Numbered from the stretch's first letter, positions 9,256-19,678 are shown. The stretch: 40,212 nucleotides of DNA from Methanotrichaceae archaeon (GCA_016927055.1 JAFGNK010000171.1:1-40212), one strand, 5' to 3'. Notes: generated by a model not told the origin, from the sequence alone. Numbers and translations are program-made.

Positions 9256-10464
9256 GTGCGAGATATGATTCATACTGAGGCCATAGAAAAGGCGAAGGAG
9301 CACTTCGCCAAGCTGCTGGAAGAGCAGCTTTTGCGCGTTGATCAGATAAAGGCGGGAGAGGACTGGGCTGACTACAGCAAGCTTCAGCCCATCATCATCG
9401 GCGTGGTGGGCGGCGACGGCATAGGCCCCTACATCACCAAAGAGGCGGTGCGCGTTCTTGAATATGTTCTGCAAAAAGAGATTGCTGAAGGGAAAGTCGA
9501 GCTGCGGGACATACCGGGCCTGGATATTGAGTCAAGGGTAAAGATCATGAAGGCTCTGCCCGAGGATGTCCTGGCGGCTCTAAAAGAGTGTCACGTTATC
9601 CTCAAGGGCCCTCTCACCACTCCCAAGAAGGGCGACAAATGGCCCAACCTGGAGAGCGCCAATGTCTCCATGCGCCGCGAGCTGGACCTCTTTGCCAACG
9701 TCCGCCCCGTCAAGGTGCCCGAGAAGGGCATTGACTGGATCTTTTACAGGGAGAACACCGAGGGGGAGTACGTTTTAGGCAGCAAGGGTTACAATGTCAC
9801 TGACGACCTGGCCGTGGACTTCAAGGTCATAACCACACCCGGTGCAGAGAGGATTGTGCGCCTGGCCTTTGAGTATGCCAAGAAGAACGGCATCAAGAGG
9901 GTCTCGGCTGTCACCAAGGCCAACGTCATCAAGGCTACGGACGGCAAATTCCTGGAGACGGCCAGGCGCGTGGCCAGGGAATACCCGGACATTGAGTTTG
10001 ATGACTGGTTCGTGGACATCATGGCCGCCAAGCTGGTGGACGAGAAGCGCAGGAAGGACTTCAAGGTCATAGTGCTGCCCAACCTCTACGGAGACATCCT
10101 GACCGACGAGGCGGCTGAATTTCAGGGCGGAGTGGGAACGGCCGGAAGCGCCAACATCGGCAAGCGTTATGCCATGTTCGAGGCCATCCACGGCTCGGCT
10201 CCCCGCATGGTAGAGGAAGGCAGAGCAATCTATGCCGACCCGGCCAGTATGATGCGAGCCTGCGTCATGCTGTTGCGCCACATCGGCTTTGTGGATCAGG
10301 CAGGCAAAATGGAGATGGCTCTGGATATCTGCGGCCAGCTCGAGAAGAAAGTTGTTCTCACCGGACGGTCCGATGGGGCAACGGGTGCTCAGTTTGCTGA
10401 TTATGTGATGCAGACCCTCCAGGACCCCGAGCTGGAGAGCCGCGCTAAGGGCTATAAGAAGTAA
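9256..10464 (+). CDS. icd: Isocitrate/isopropylmalate dehydrogenase family, probably isocitrate dehydrogenase (ATG at 9265 likely start)
   Basis: GGDGIGPYITKEAVRVLE, YRENTEGEYVLG, LPNLYGDILTDEAAEFQGGVGTAGSANIG, EAIHGSAPRM. Confidence 0.85.
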   Translation: MRDMIHTEAIEKAKEHFAKLLEEQLLRVDQIKAGEDWADYSKLQPIIIGVVGGDGIGPYITKEAVRVLEYVLQKEIAEGKVELRDIPGLDIESRVKIMKALPEDVLAALKECHVILKGPLTTPKKGDKWPNLESANVSMRRELDLFANVRPVKVPEKGIDWIFYRENTEGEYVLGSKGYNVTDDLAVDFKVITTPGAERIVRLAFEYAKKNGIKRVSAVTKANVIKATDGKFLETARRVAREYPDIEFDDWFVDIMAAKLVDEKRRKDFKVIVLPNLYGDILTDEAAEFQGGVGTAGSANIGKRYAMFEAIHGSAPRMVEEGRAIYADPASMMRACVMLLRHIGFVDQAGKMEMALDICGQLEKKVVLTGRSDGATGAQFADYVMQTLQDPELESRAKGYKK

Positions 10465-10511
10465 TGAAAAGAAGGCAAAGCTTTAGCTAAAATAATTGCA
10501 TAGTAGTATCT

Positions 10512-11381
10512 GTGGAAAATCTGGCTGAAGCATTATTGGGCCTGAGCAAGGAGGACCGCTCCCTGCTCAGTGCTATTGAGACCGGGATGAAGACTCACGA
10601 GTGGGTCCCATCCTTCGTGATCTCAGAGTTATCCGGCCTGCCGGTCCGCAAGGTGGATTTTCGGCTGGGCCTACTTTTTGAAAAGAAGCTGGTAGAGCGG
10701 GAGAGCATGCACTACCTCGGCTACCGCATAGATTTTGATGCCTACGATCTTCTGGCGCTGTCCGATTTTGTGAAACGAGGCACAATAAAAGCCTTTGGAG
10801 AGAGAATCGGGGTGGGTAAAGAGTCGGTAGTATACGAAGCCCTGGGAGAAATGCCTCTGGCCGTCAAGTTCCACCGCCAGGGAAGGACCAGCTTCAAGCA
10901 TGTGCGCCGCCTGCGCGATCATCTCACCGATAAGCCCAAGGTGCCCTGGCTTTATGCCGCCGCTCTTGCCGCAAGACATGAGTTTCAGGTAATGAAGAAG
11001 CTCTACGGAAAGGTCTCAATTCCCAGGCCGATCGCAACAAGCCGACATGCTCTGGCCATGGAATTTGTGAGCGGCCCTGCTCTACACCGCATCACGCTCT
11101 CCGATCCCGAGGACGGACTTCGCATGATCCTGGGCGAGGTGGGAAAGGCCCGGAGGCTGGGCATTATTCATGCCGACCTGAGCGAGTTTAACATAATGGT
11201 CGACGAGGCCGGTCCCAAGATAATCGACTGGCCTCAGGCGGTAGAGGTCACCCATCCTCATGCCCAGGAGCTCTTGGAGAGGGACCTAGGTAACGTCTTG
11301 CGCTTCTTCGAGCGAAAATACGGGATCGAAATGCCACTGGAAAGGGCGCTCGTGCTTATTGGGGGGGCAGAGAGCAGTTGA
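10512..11381 (+). CDS. rio2: RIO2-type serine/threonine kinase (winged helix + RIO domain), GTG start
   Basis: GKESVVYEA, HADLSEFNIMV, IIDWPQAV with N-terminal winged-helix segment. Confidence 0.92.
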   Translation: MENLAEALLGLSKEDRSLLSAIETGMKTHEWVPSFVISELSGLPVRKVDFRLGLLFEKKLVERESMHYLGYRIDFDAYDLLALSDFVKRGTIKAFGERIGVGKESVVYEALGEMPLAVKFHRQGRTSFKHVRRLRDHLTDKPKVPWLYAAALAARHEFQVMKKLYGKVSIPRPIATSRHALAMEFVSGPALHRITLSDPEDGLRMILGEVGKARRLGIIHADLSEFNIMVDEAGPKIIDWPQAVEVTHPHAQELLERDLGNVLRFFERKYGIEMPLERALVLIGGAESS

Positions 11382-13417
11382 GCATATTTGGGGTGGACAT
11401 CGCCAGCGGATCACCATCCGGCAGAAGGCCGCCAAGCTACTCTCTGGTGATCCTGGATGGGGGGGACATCACCAGCTTTCACATGATAAGCCGGCATAGG
11501 CTGATCCGGTTTATCAGGGATCGCCAGCCGGAGATTGTGGCCATGGACAACATCCATGAGCTGGCCTCTGATCGAAGAGAGCTGGTCAATATTCTGCGGC
11601 GTATGCCGCCAGCTACCAAGGTGGTGCAGGTGACGGGCGGAGAGCGGCCCGAGTCCCTGATCAAGCTGGCCCGCTACCACGGCATCACCTTCGACCGCAC
11701 CAAGTCCTTGCAAGAGGCGGGGGCCTGTGCCCGGCTGGCGGCCAGGGGCGTCGGAGCTGTTCTCTCTGCTTTCCAGGAGAGGACATGGATTAAGGTGAGC
11801 CGGCGCCGTTCGCTGGGCCGGGGCGGCTGGAGCCAGAACCGCTACACTCGCAAGATCCATGGCGCAGTGATGGGTCTGGCGCGCGAGGTAGAAAAGCAGC
11901 TACGCGAGGCCGGTTTGCAGTACACCTCCCGGGCTGTTGAGGGCCTGGGCGGCTATACCCGGGCCGAGTTCGTGGTGGAAGCGCCCCGGGAAAAGGTGCA
12001 TATCAATCCCGGCTACTACAGCGATGCGCAGCTTTTGGTGCAGAGCATGGAGCTGCCACAGCTGCAGTACAAACCACTTCTGCAAAGGCGCGGTTATATC
12101 ATCGCGGGCCTGGATCCGGGAACGACGACCGGCATCGCCGCTCTGAACCTTAGCGGCGAGCTGGTGGACCTGATCAGCTCCCGATCCATGTCCTCCTCGG
12201 ATGTGATTGAATGGATCGCCGCCCGGGGAAGGCCGCTTGTAGTCGCGACCGATGTTTCGCCTACCCCTGGGGCAGTGGAGAAGGTCAAGCGGGCCTTTAA
12301 TGCCGTTCTCTTCTCTCCGGGCGGGGATATTCCTGCAGAAGAGAAGATCGCTCTGGGAAAGGAGTTCGGCTACAAGAACGATCATGAGCGGGATGCTCTA
12401 GCGGCTGCCATAAGCGCTTTTAAAAAATACCGGAACAAGTTTTTGCAGGTGGAAAAGAAGGTTCCTGCCGAGATCGATCCTGATGAGGTGAAGGCCCTGG
12501 TGGTGCGGGGCTATTCCATAGAAAATGCCATCGCGGAATTCATGCCTTCTTCCGCTTCCCGGGCCAGGCTGGCGGCTGCACAGCCGGATGGGGGGCAAGC
12601 TTCTCTTGATACCCCTCTCGGAGCCTCTCCCGGAGCCTCAGCCGAAGCCTCTGCCGATGTCTCTGTTCTGCGCCAGCAAAATCAGCAGCTCGCCGAGCAG
12701 GTCAGGACGCTGCGCTCTTATGTGGATGAGCTGAAGGCCGGTCTCGCGGAAAAAGAGACCGCTTTGAGGGTAGTGAACGGCAAGCTCGACCGCCTGAGGG
12801 ATAAGACAGCCCGTGAGATCAAGCGGCAGCATGAGATCAAGATCCGGGACAAAGAGATAGCGCGACTGCGCTCGGTGCTGCGCTCGGAGAGAAAGCACAT
12901 CAAAAAACTGAAGAAGACCTTAACGCGCCAGAAGAAGGCAGAGATGATTGAGGAGACGCGGGGTCTGCTAAAGCTCAAGCCGCTGGAGGCATTTAGCCGT
13001 GAGGCCGTGCAGCTTGCCGCAGAGCAATATGGCCTGGAAAAAGGTGATCTGATTTTTCTGGAGGATGCCAGCGGCGGGGGCAGGAGCACGGTTGAGCTTC
13101 TTATGGAAGAGAAAATTTCAGGATTGGTGGCGAAAGGCGAGATGGCCCCTGCCATGCGTGAGCACTTCCTGGATCTGGGCATCCCCGTCTTCTCCTGCAA
13201 AGATCTGCCTGTGCAGATAATTAATAACATGCCCTTCGTGCGGCCGGAGGATGTATTGGCTGCACAGGCGGCCTGGGAGGTGGAGATGAAAGAGCGCCGG
13301 GCCAGGCTGGAGGCGGAAAAGCTGGAGAGCCTTTTCCAGGAGTACCGGGTGGAGAGAAAGAAGGAGGAGAAGAGAAAGCAAAAGCTTGCTAAGGATGCGG
13401 CAGGCTCTGCGAATTGA
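11378..13417 (+). CDS. DUF460 protein (RNase H/RuvC-like fold plus coiled coil), TTG start, overlaps rio2 by 4 bp
   Basis: FGVDIASGSPSG and GLDPGTTTGIAALN RNase-H-like strands; long coiled coil. Confidence 0.85.
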   Translation: MSIFGVDIASGSPSGRRPPSYSLVILDGGDITSFHMISRHRLIRFIRDRQPEIVAMDNIHELASDRRELVNILRRMPPATKVVQVTGGERPESLIKLARYHGITFDRTKSLQEAGACARLAARGVGAVLSAFQERTWIKVSRRRSLGRGGWSQNRYTRKIHGAVMGLAREVEKQLREAGLQYTSRAVEGLGGYTRAEFVVEAPREKVHINPGYYSDAQLLVQSMELPQLQYKPLLQRRGYIIAGLDPGTTTGIAALNLSGELVDLISSRSMSSSDVIEWIAARGRPLVVATDVSPTPGAVEKVKRAFNAVLFSPGGDIPAEEKIALGKEFGYKNDHERDALAAAISAFKKYRNKFLQVEKKVPAEIDPDEVKALVVRGYSIENAIAEFMPSSASRARLAAAQPDGGQASLDTPLGASPGASAEASADVSVLRQQNQQLAEQVRTLRSYVDELKAGLAEKETALRVVNGKLDRLRDKTAREIKRQHEIKIRDKEIARLRSVLRSERKHIKKLKKTLTRQKKAEMIEETRGLLKLKPLEAFSREAVQLAAEQYGLEKGDLIFLEDASGGGRSTVELLMEEKISGLVAKGEMAPAMREHFLDLGIPVFSCKDLPVQIINNMPFVRPEDVLAAQAAWEVEMKERRARLEAEKLESLFQEYRVERKKEEKRKQKLAKDAAGSAN

Positions 13418-13561
13418 GGTTGCCGCAAGAAAGAGCTGCAACACCGTTAAGCGGTTTTCATAAATTGTATGAAACCTGGGCTTAGGATCTTTTCACATTC
13501 TGTATGAATAAAACATACTTATTCCCAAATATGCTTATTAAATAGGTTTATGTCTTAATCA

Positions 13562-14851
13562 TTGGTGGTAACATTGCTTTCAGTCCGATCACTACTATTA
13601 TGCTCTTTAATATTATCCGCTCTGCTGGCAGGCACGGCCTTTGCAGATGAGGCCGCCATAAATGCGGCAGACAATGCCTGGGTGCTCATCAGCGCCGCCC
13701 TCGTCTTGATCATGATTCCCGGCGTGGGCCTCTTTTATGGCGGCATGGTCAGAAAGAAGAACGCCATCTCCACGATCATCTTCAGCTTTGCCGTGATGGG
13801 CGTGATAAGCTTGCAATGGATCTTATACGGCTACACTCTGGCCTTCGGACATGACGTCTCCGGACTCATCGGCGGCCTGGACTTCCTGGGCCTGGCCGGG
13901 GTGGGCATGGGTGTCAGAGAGGGCCTGACCATTCCTTCGCTCACCTTCATGATCTTTCAGGCGATGTTCGCTATAATTACGGTCTCCCTGATCACGGGAT
14001 CTTACGTGGAGCGAATCAAGTTCAGCTCTTTTCTCGTTTTCTCCTTAGCCTGGGCCACTTTAGTCTACGATCCGGTGGCCCACTGGGTCTGGGGCGGGGG
14101 CTGGTTGCAGCAGATGGGCGCTCTGGACTTTGCGGGTGGAATAGTGGTGCACATCACCGCCGGGGTCTCGGCTCTGGCCGTGGCCATGGTGATAGGCGCT
14201 CGCAAGGGCTTTGGCACCGACCCCATGGAGCCGCACAATATTCCCACCACGGTCATGGGGGCGGCCCTGCTCTGGTTCGGATGGTTCGGCTTTAACGCCG
14301 GCTCCGCTCTGGCGGCGGACGGCATTGCCGCCAACGCTTTCGTCACCACCAACACCTCAGCCGCGGCTGCCGCTACCACCTGGATGTTCCTCTCCTGGCG
14401 GCAGAGGGCGCCCTCCGCTCTGGGCATTGTGACGGGCGCCGTGGCCGGCCTGGCTGCCATAACGCCTGCTGCCGGATTCGTGACCCCATTGGCCGCCATT
14501 CCCATCGGCATCGTGGCTGCCATCGCGGGCTATTATGCCATCATCATCATCCGGGGCAGCGGCATGGTGGACGACTCACTGGACGTTTTGGCCTGTCACG
14601 GCATCGGCAGCACCTGGGGCGTCCTGGCCACCGGCATCTTTGCCACCATCGGGGCCACGGGCCTGCTCTCCGGAAATGCTCATCAAGTGCTGGTGCAGCT
14701 CATGGCCATAGCCGTCACCTGGGGCTACTCCTTTGCCGTCACCTACGGCCTGGCCAAGGTCATTGACGCGGTCATGGGCCTGCGGGTGCGGGATGAAGAA
14801 GAATCGGTGGGCCTGGATCTCAGCCAGCACGGTGAAGGCGCTTACATGTGA
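13562..14851 (+). CDS. amt: Ammonium transporter (Amt), copy 1, with N-terminal signal-like extension
   Basis: Amt signatures [47 protein letters not shown]. Confidence 0.97.
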   Translation: MVVTLLSVRSLLLCSLILSALLAGTAFADEAAINAADNAWVLISAALVLIMIPGVGLFYGGMVRKKNAISTIIFSFAVMGVISLQWILYGYTLAFGHDVSGLIGGLDFLGLAGVGMGVREGLTIPSLTFMIFQAMFAIITVSLITGSYVERIKFSSFLVFSLAWATLVYDPVAHWVWGGGWLQQMGALDFAGGIVVHITAGVSALAVAMVIGARKGFGTDPMEPHNIPTTVMGAALLWFGWFGFNAGSALAADGIAANAFVTTNTSAAAAATTWMFLSWRQRAPSALGIVTGAVAGLAAITPAAGFVTPLAAIPIGIVAAIAGYYAIIIIRGSGMVDDSLDVLACHGIGSTWGVLATGIFATIGATGLLSGNAHQVLVQLMAIAVTWGYSFAVTYGLAKVIDAVMGLRVRDEEESVGLDLSQHGEGAYM

Positions 14852-14861
14852 GGTGGAGAAG

Positions 14862-15200
14862 ATGAAGAAGATTGAAGCCATAATCAGGCCTGAGAAGCTG
14901 TACATTCTGAGAGACAAACTCGACCTGAAGGGCTATTCGGGAATGACCGTCACCGAGGTCAAGGGCCGGGGCCGGCAGAAGGGCATCTCCCTGCAGTGGC
15001 GGGCGGGAGGCTACCGGGTGGAGTTCCTCCCCAAGATAAAGCTGGAAATGGTGATCGATGACAAGGACGTGGAGCCAATCATCGACATCATCTGCGAGTA
15101 CGGTCAAACGGGCGAAGCGGGGGACGGCAAGATCTTCATCTACCCGGTGGAGGACGTCATAAGGGTGAGGACCAAGGAGAGAGGGGGCGGGGCGGTTTAG
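14862..15200 (+). CDS. glnK: PII signal transduction protein GlnK, copy 1 (internal ATG of the track ORF)
   Basis: MKKIEAIIRPEKL, GRGRQKGISLQWRAGGYRVEFLPKIKLE, GDGKIFIYPVEDVIRVRT. Confidence 0.95.
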   Translation: MKKIEAIIRPEKLYILRDKLDLKGYSGMTVTEVKGRGRQKGISLQWRAGGYRVEFLPKIKLEMVIDDKDVEPIIDIICEYGQTGEAGDGKIFIYPVEDVIRVRTKERGGGAV

Positions 15201-15285
15201 AGGGGTGCCTTCTCAAAAGCTCCCCTTGACACCTTTTTATATTTTGCATCTTTTGTCTTCCCTGATCTTTCCCCATTTTCATAGT

Positions 15286-15296
15286 AATATTTATAC
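15286..15296 (+). promoter_or_regulatory. Putative archaeal TATA box for the AAA-ATPase/TPR pair
   Basis: aatatttatac centred about 26 nt upstream of ATG 15318; suggests leaderless transcript. Confidence 0.4.
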
Positions 15297-15317
15297 GAAA
15301 TTGAATAACAACTACTC

Positions 15318-16670
15318 ATGATGAATCGTACCCCTCCTGCCACCAATCTGAAAGACGCCTACAATGCTGTATTGCTGGACCCTCTGCAAAGCGGAGATCC
15401 CCGTTGGGTTGACTGCAGCCAGGTGAGGGGTGGAACGGATGTTGTGGGACTCTTGGCTCTGCGAATTGAAGGCTCAAGTCACTCAACGGCCCAATTGATC
15501 AGTGGACACAGAGGCTGCGGAAAGTCCACAGAGCTTTTGCGCCTGGCCAATCGACTGGAGAGGGAGAAATTCCTGGTGGTCTACTTTGCCGCCGATGAGG
15601 ACATTGATATGGGCGATTTGGTCTATACTGATCTTCTCCTCTCTATAATCAAACGCCTGGAGCGTACACTATCTGAGAATGGTATCAAGATAGATGAGCG
15701 TCTCTCTAAAGGCATTCTGATGTGGTTTGCTGAAGTGGTTTATGGATGGAAGGACGAAACAGTCATGGAGGCGGCGCTCAAGACTGAATTTGAATTGGGA
15801 TTGAATGTGCCTGCTCCTCTTCCAATAATTGCCAAATTGCTGGCTCGCATTACCGGCCAAATTCGGACAGGCCATGAGATCCGAAAGGATATTCGTCTCA
15901 AATTGGACCCCCAGATCTATCCACTAATCGAGCGGATCAATGAGTTCATCCGGGCCGCTCTTCCCGAGATACAAAAGAAGGGCTATCAAGACCTGGTGCT
16001 CATCATCGATAACCTTGATCGCATCGTCCTTCGGGTGTTGGATGAAAAGACGGGAAGAACGACCCATGACGCTCTTTATCTGGAGCACGCTGAACAGCTC
16101 AAAGCTCTGGATGCGCATGTGGTCTACACTGTGCCTATCTCCATGTTTTATTCCCTCAAAGCCACCCAACTGGCGGGGGCCTTCCCCAATTATGAAATAC
16201 TTCCCATGATAAAAGTCGCGGAGCAGGACGGCTCGCCTTGCCAGGAGGGAATCGATAATCTCTCTGATGTGGCTGAGAAAAGGATCAATGTTCAATCGCT
16301 TTTAGAGAAGGGCGTTGTGGATTATCTGGCCGAAAAGAGCGGCGGGATGCTAAGGGATTTCATACGGCTGCTTGGCTACACCGTTGAGCTGGCCCAGGCC
16401 GAAGGCGGAAAAATTCCGATCTCTAAAAAGACGGCGGAAAACGCATTTCGGCGTTTAATCAATGAGTACGGTCGCATGGTCCCCGATGAGCATTTTAAGC
16501 TTTTGGCTAATGTTGCCAAGAATAAGCAGGTGCGAAATGATACCAAGCACCAGGCCATGCTTTACAACCTGAGCGTGCTGGAGTATATGAATCGAGATCG
16601 CTGGTGCGATGTTCATCCCGCGGTGAGAGAGCTGGCGGAGTTCAAGAATGCCTACAGACAAATTGAGTAA
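15318..16670 (+). CDS. P-loop AAA/STAND-like ATPase
   Basis: Walker A GHRGCGKSTE, Walker B DLVLIIDNLDRI; N-terminal PLQSGDPRWVDCSQVRGG. Confidence 0.85.
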   Translation: MMNRTPPATNLKDAYNAVLLDPLQSGDPRWVDCSQVRGGTDVVGLLALRIEGSSHSTAQLISGHRGCGKSTELLRLANRLEREKFLVVYFAADEDIDMGDLVYTDLLLSIIKRLERTLSENGIKIDERLSKGILMWFAEVVYGWKDETVMEAALKTEFELGLNVPAPLPIIAKLLARITGQIRTGHEIRKDIRLKLDPQIYPLIERINEFIRAALPEIQKKGYQDLVLIIDNLDRIVLRVLDEKTGRTTHDALYLEHAEQLKALDAHVVYTVPISMFYSLKATQLAGAFPNYEILPMIKVAEQDGSPCQEGIDNLSDVAEKRINVQSLLEKGVVDYLAEKSGGMLRDFIRLLGYTVELAQAEGGKIPISKKTAENAFRRLINEYGRMVPDEHFKLLANVAKNKQVRNDTKHQAMLYNLSVLEYMNRDRWCDVHPAVRELAEFKNAYRQIE

Positions 16671-18246
16671 GTTAGCGGTCGAGGCGAAACCAGGCCGCAC
16701 GAACTTTACTCCGCAGCAACCTCTTTTGGGCGAAACGGAGATATCTCCACAAAACCGGGATGTTTTGCTTCAAATCGCCAGCCTCATTCGTCTGGCAGAG
16801 AGCTTTCGCCTGGGTTTTGTCAAGTGCAACCAGCCGGTACAGTGCCGCCAGATGGCCGCCCGGCTGAAGGAAATGCTGGCCGGTGAAGCGAATATTATCT
16901 CCGTGGAGCTGAATGAACCGGTTTCAAGCTTAAGGAGAGCCATCCTGCAAGCACTGGAGTCGGATGAATCAGACTATGTGGGAAAAAGAGCCATCATGGT
17001 CTTAGGCTTTGAGCAATCCGTGCCCTCGGAGGGTCCAGCACCAGCTCTGGATGAGCTGAATCAATCCCGCGATAATTTCCCTAAATCCTTCTCGGGTCCC
17101 GTTCTTATCTGGCTGCCTGATTATGCGCTGACCCGTTTGGCCAGAGAAGCCCCGGATCTTTGGGGATGGCGTAGCGGAGTTTTTGAATTAGCACCTGAAT
17201 TGAGATTGATGGCATCTCTTGTGAATGTAATCATGCAAGATGTTGATACAGATAACTTGAGCTTGCCTTTAAAGAGAGAGCGCGCAGCTGCCCTGGAGGG
17301 GCTGATCAGTGATTACCAGGAAGTAAAGATAGGCGAAAGGAATGGTCAAGCATTAGCTGGAGTTCTTAATCAATTGGGAAATCTTCGGTACCTGCTTGGT
17401 GAATATGCCGAAGCAAAGAGACTCTACGAAAATAGCCTGAAAATATCACAGGAACTTAGAGATAAGAAAGAAACTTTAAAAGCTTTGGGTCAGCTCGGAA
17501 TGCTTGCAGAAGACATGGGTGACCTTGTTGAAGCTCGCAGACTTTTTCAAAATGGCCTAAAGATCTCCCAAAAGCATGGGGACAAGAAAGGAATTTCAAA
17601 GGCGCTACACCATCTTGGGAATTTGGCGTACCTTGCGGGTGATTTGGTAGAGGCTCGCCATCTCTACAATATTCGCTTGAAGATCTCCGAAGAGCTAGGG
17701 GACAAGAGAGGTAGTTCGACGGCTCTTCACCAGCTTGGCATTCTGGCTCAGGACGCTGGTGATTTATTCGAAGCTCATCGTCTCTACCAGGAAAGCTTGA
17801 ATATCTCCCAAGGGCTGGGGGACAAGCGAGGGATTTCAAAATCATTTCACCAGCTTGGTAATCTGGCATATCTCGCGGGTGATCTGGTCAAAGCCCGTCT
17901 TCTCTACCATAAAAGCTTGGAGATTTTTCAAGAGTTGGGAGATAAGAATGGAATTTCCGATTCGCTAGGACAGCTTGGCATCCAGGCTTATGCCACAGGC
18001 GATTTGGAAGGGGCCAGGCGGCTCATCCAGAAGAGCATGAGAATTTCTAAAGAGCTTGGAAACAAGAGCGGAATTGCTATTGCATTGAAAAATTTATCTT
18101 TTTTGGAAGAGAAAGAAGGAAACATTGGTGGAGCACTTGAATTTGTAAAGCAAGCAGAGGCTCTTTTTATTGAATTAAGAAGTCCAATTGCGGAACAGGC
18201 AGGGAAAGACCGTGAACGGCTGGAGAAGTTGCGAGATAGTTCTTGA
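16648..18246 (+). CDS. TPR-repeat protein with N-terminal degenerate-ATPase-like domain, overlaps upstream ATPase gene by 23 bp
   Basis: About seven 40-aa TPR units (LGNLAYLAGDLVEARHLYN...); N-terminal VLIWLPDYALTRLAREAPDLWGWRSGVFEL segment. Confidence 0.88.
   Translation: MPTDKLSKLAVEAKPGRTNFTPQQPLLGETEISPQNRDVLLQIASLIRLAESFRLGFVKCNQPVQCRQMAARLKEMLAGEANIISVELNEPVSSLRRAILQALESDESDYVGKRAIMVLGFEQSVPSEGPAPALDELNQSRDNFPKSFSGPVLIWLPDYALTRLAREAPDLWGWRSGVFELAPELRLMASLVNVIMQDVDTDNLSLPLKRERAAALEGLISDYQEVKIGERNGQALAGVLNQLGNLRYLLGEYAEAKRLYENSLKISQELRDKKETLKALGQLGMLAEDMGDLVEARRLFQNGLKISQKHGDKKGISKALHHLGNLAYLAGDLVEARHLYNIRLKISEELGDKRGSSTALHQLGILAQDAGDLFEAHRLYQESLNISQGLGDKRGISKSFHQLGNLAYLAGDLVKARLLYHKSLEIFQELGDKNGISDSLGQLGIQAYATGDLEGARRLIQKSMRISKELGNKSGIAIALKNLSFLEEKEGNIGGALEFVKQAEALFIELRSPIAEQAGKDRERLEKLRDSS
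17340..18165 (+). repeat. Coding tandem TPR repeats, about 120 bp period
   Basis: Repeated ggtgatttggtagaggctcgcc / ggggacaagagag blocks in frame. Confidence 0.8.
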
Positions 18247-18469
18247 AACAACTTGTCGATTTCGTTGAATTTGCCTCTATTAATCCGATGCTATGAACTG
18301 TTATGATCCTTTCATATCCCTTCCCAATTTATATCAAATACTCTTTTAAATAACCAGAGACAGGTTTTATTCAGCAAATCTTGCAGCCTGATCTGCTGTT
18401 TAGATCTGGTGGCTGAAACAAAAAATTGAATATCTTTCGCGTTTATATTAAATATATAGGTGATGTAGT

Positions 18470-19678
18470 TTGCCAATAAACAGTGGAGACACAGCTTGGG
18501 TTCTGGTGTCAACGGCCATGGTCATGCTCATGACACCGGGCGTTGGTTTGTTCTACGGCGGTCTGGTGCGCAGCAAGACCGTCGTCTCGATGATAGGCCT
18601 CTCTTTCCTGGCCTTTGCTCTGGCCAGCATCCAGTGGGTGCTGTTCGGATACAGCCTGTCCTTCGGCTCGGACATATCCGGATTTATCGGCGGCCTTGAC
18701 TTCCTGGCCCTCTCCGGAGTAGGCCTGGGCGAGGCTCCCCTGGCCAGCAACATACCGCATCTGATCTATGTGGCCTTCCAGCTCGTCTTTGCTGCTGTGA
18801 CATTGGCCATCCTCACCTCTGCGGTGGCGGAAAGGGTCAAGCTCAGCTCTTTTATCGTGCTGGCTCTCCTCTGGACCACACTGGTCTATGATCCCCTGGC
18901 CCACTGGGTCTGGGCGGGCGGCTGGCTGGCCCAGATGGGAGCTCTTGACTTTGCCGGCGGAACGGTGGTGCATATCAGCTCCGGCTTCTCTGCTCTGGCC
19001 ATAGCTCTGGTCATTGGCAAGAGGATGGGCTACGGATCATACGTCATGGAGCCGCACAACATCCCCATGGCCATGATCGGTGCGGGACTGCTCTGGTTCG
19101 GATGGTTCGGCTTTAACGCGGGCTCGGCTCTGGCCGCCAACGGTCTGGCCGCTTCAGCCCTGCTGGTCACCAACACCTCTGCAGCCGCGGGAGCGCTCAC
19201 CTGGCTTGCGGCCAGCTGGCTGAAAGGAAAGCCCAGTGCTCTGGGAATGGTGAGCGGCGGCATAGCCGGCCTGGTGGCCATAACCCCGGCTGCGGGATAC
19301 GTTGACGTGACGGGAGCCATCGTCATCGGAGCTGTTGCCGGTGTGCTCTGCTACATGGCCCTGCTATTTCGCGTCGGCCACGGCCTGGACGAAAGCTGCG
19401 ATGCCTGGGCGGTGCACGGCATGGGTGGCCTGTGGGGCGCCATTGCCACGGGCATATTTGCCACAGCATCCGTGAGCAGCTACACCGGCCTGATCTACGG
19501 CAACTTTAATCAATTTGCGGTACAGATAATGGCTGCTGGTGCATCTGTGGTCTATGCCTTCGTGATGACGCTGATTCTGGCCAAGATCGTGGACTCCGTC
19601 ATGGGCCTGAGGGTCACAGAGGAAGAAGAGTATGTTGGCCTGGATATCGCCCAGCACGGCGAGAAGGCTTACGCCTGA
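18470..19678 (+). CDS. amt: Ammonium transporter (Amt), copy 2
   Basis: [51 protein letters not shown]. Confidence 0.97.
   Translation: MPINSGDTAWVLVSTAMVMLMTPGVGLFYGGLVRSKTVVSMIGLSFLAFALASIQWVLFGYSLSFGSDISGFIGGLDFLALSGVGLGEAPLASNIPHLIYVAFQLVFAAVTLAILTSAVAERVKLSSFIVLALLWTTLVYDPLAHWVWAGGWLAQMGALDFAGGTVVHISSGFSALAIALVIGKRMGYGSYVMEPHNIPMAMIGAGLLWFGWFGFNAGSALAANGLAASALLVTNTSAAAGALTWLAASWLKGKPSALGMVSGGIAGLVAITPAAGYVDVTGAIVIGAVAGVLCYMALLFRVGHGLDESCDAWAVHGMGGLWGAIATGIFATASVSSYTGLIYGNFNQFAVQIMAAGASVVYAFVMTLILAKIVDSVMGLRVTEEEEYVGLDIAQHGEKAYA

Noticed and set aside
12718-13428. 236-aa Ser/Arg-rich antisense ORF
   Set aside because: Opposite a well-supported DUF460 gene; composition is typical of antisense of Lys/Glu/Arg-rich coiled coil.
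17456-17869. 137-aa antisense ORF across the TPR array
   Set aside because: Mirror of the TPR coding repeat; its repetitiveness is explained by the sense protein.
17340-18165. CRISPR-like periodicity
   Set aside because: About 120-bp period, in-frame and protein-coding; no short identical repeats with unique spacers.
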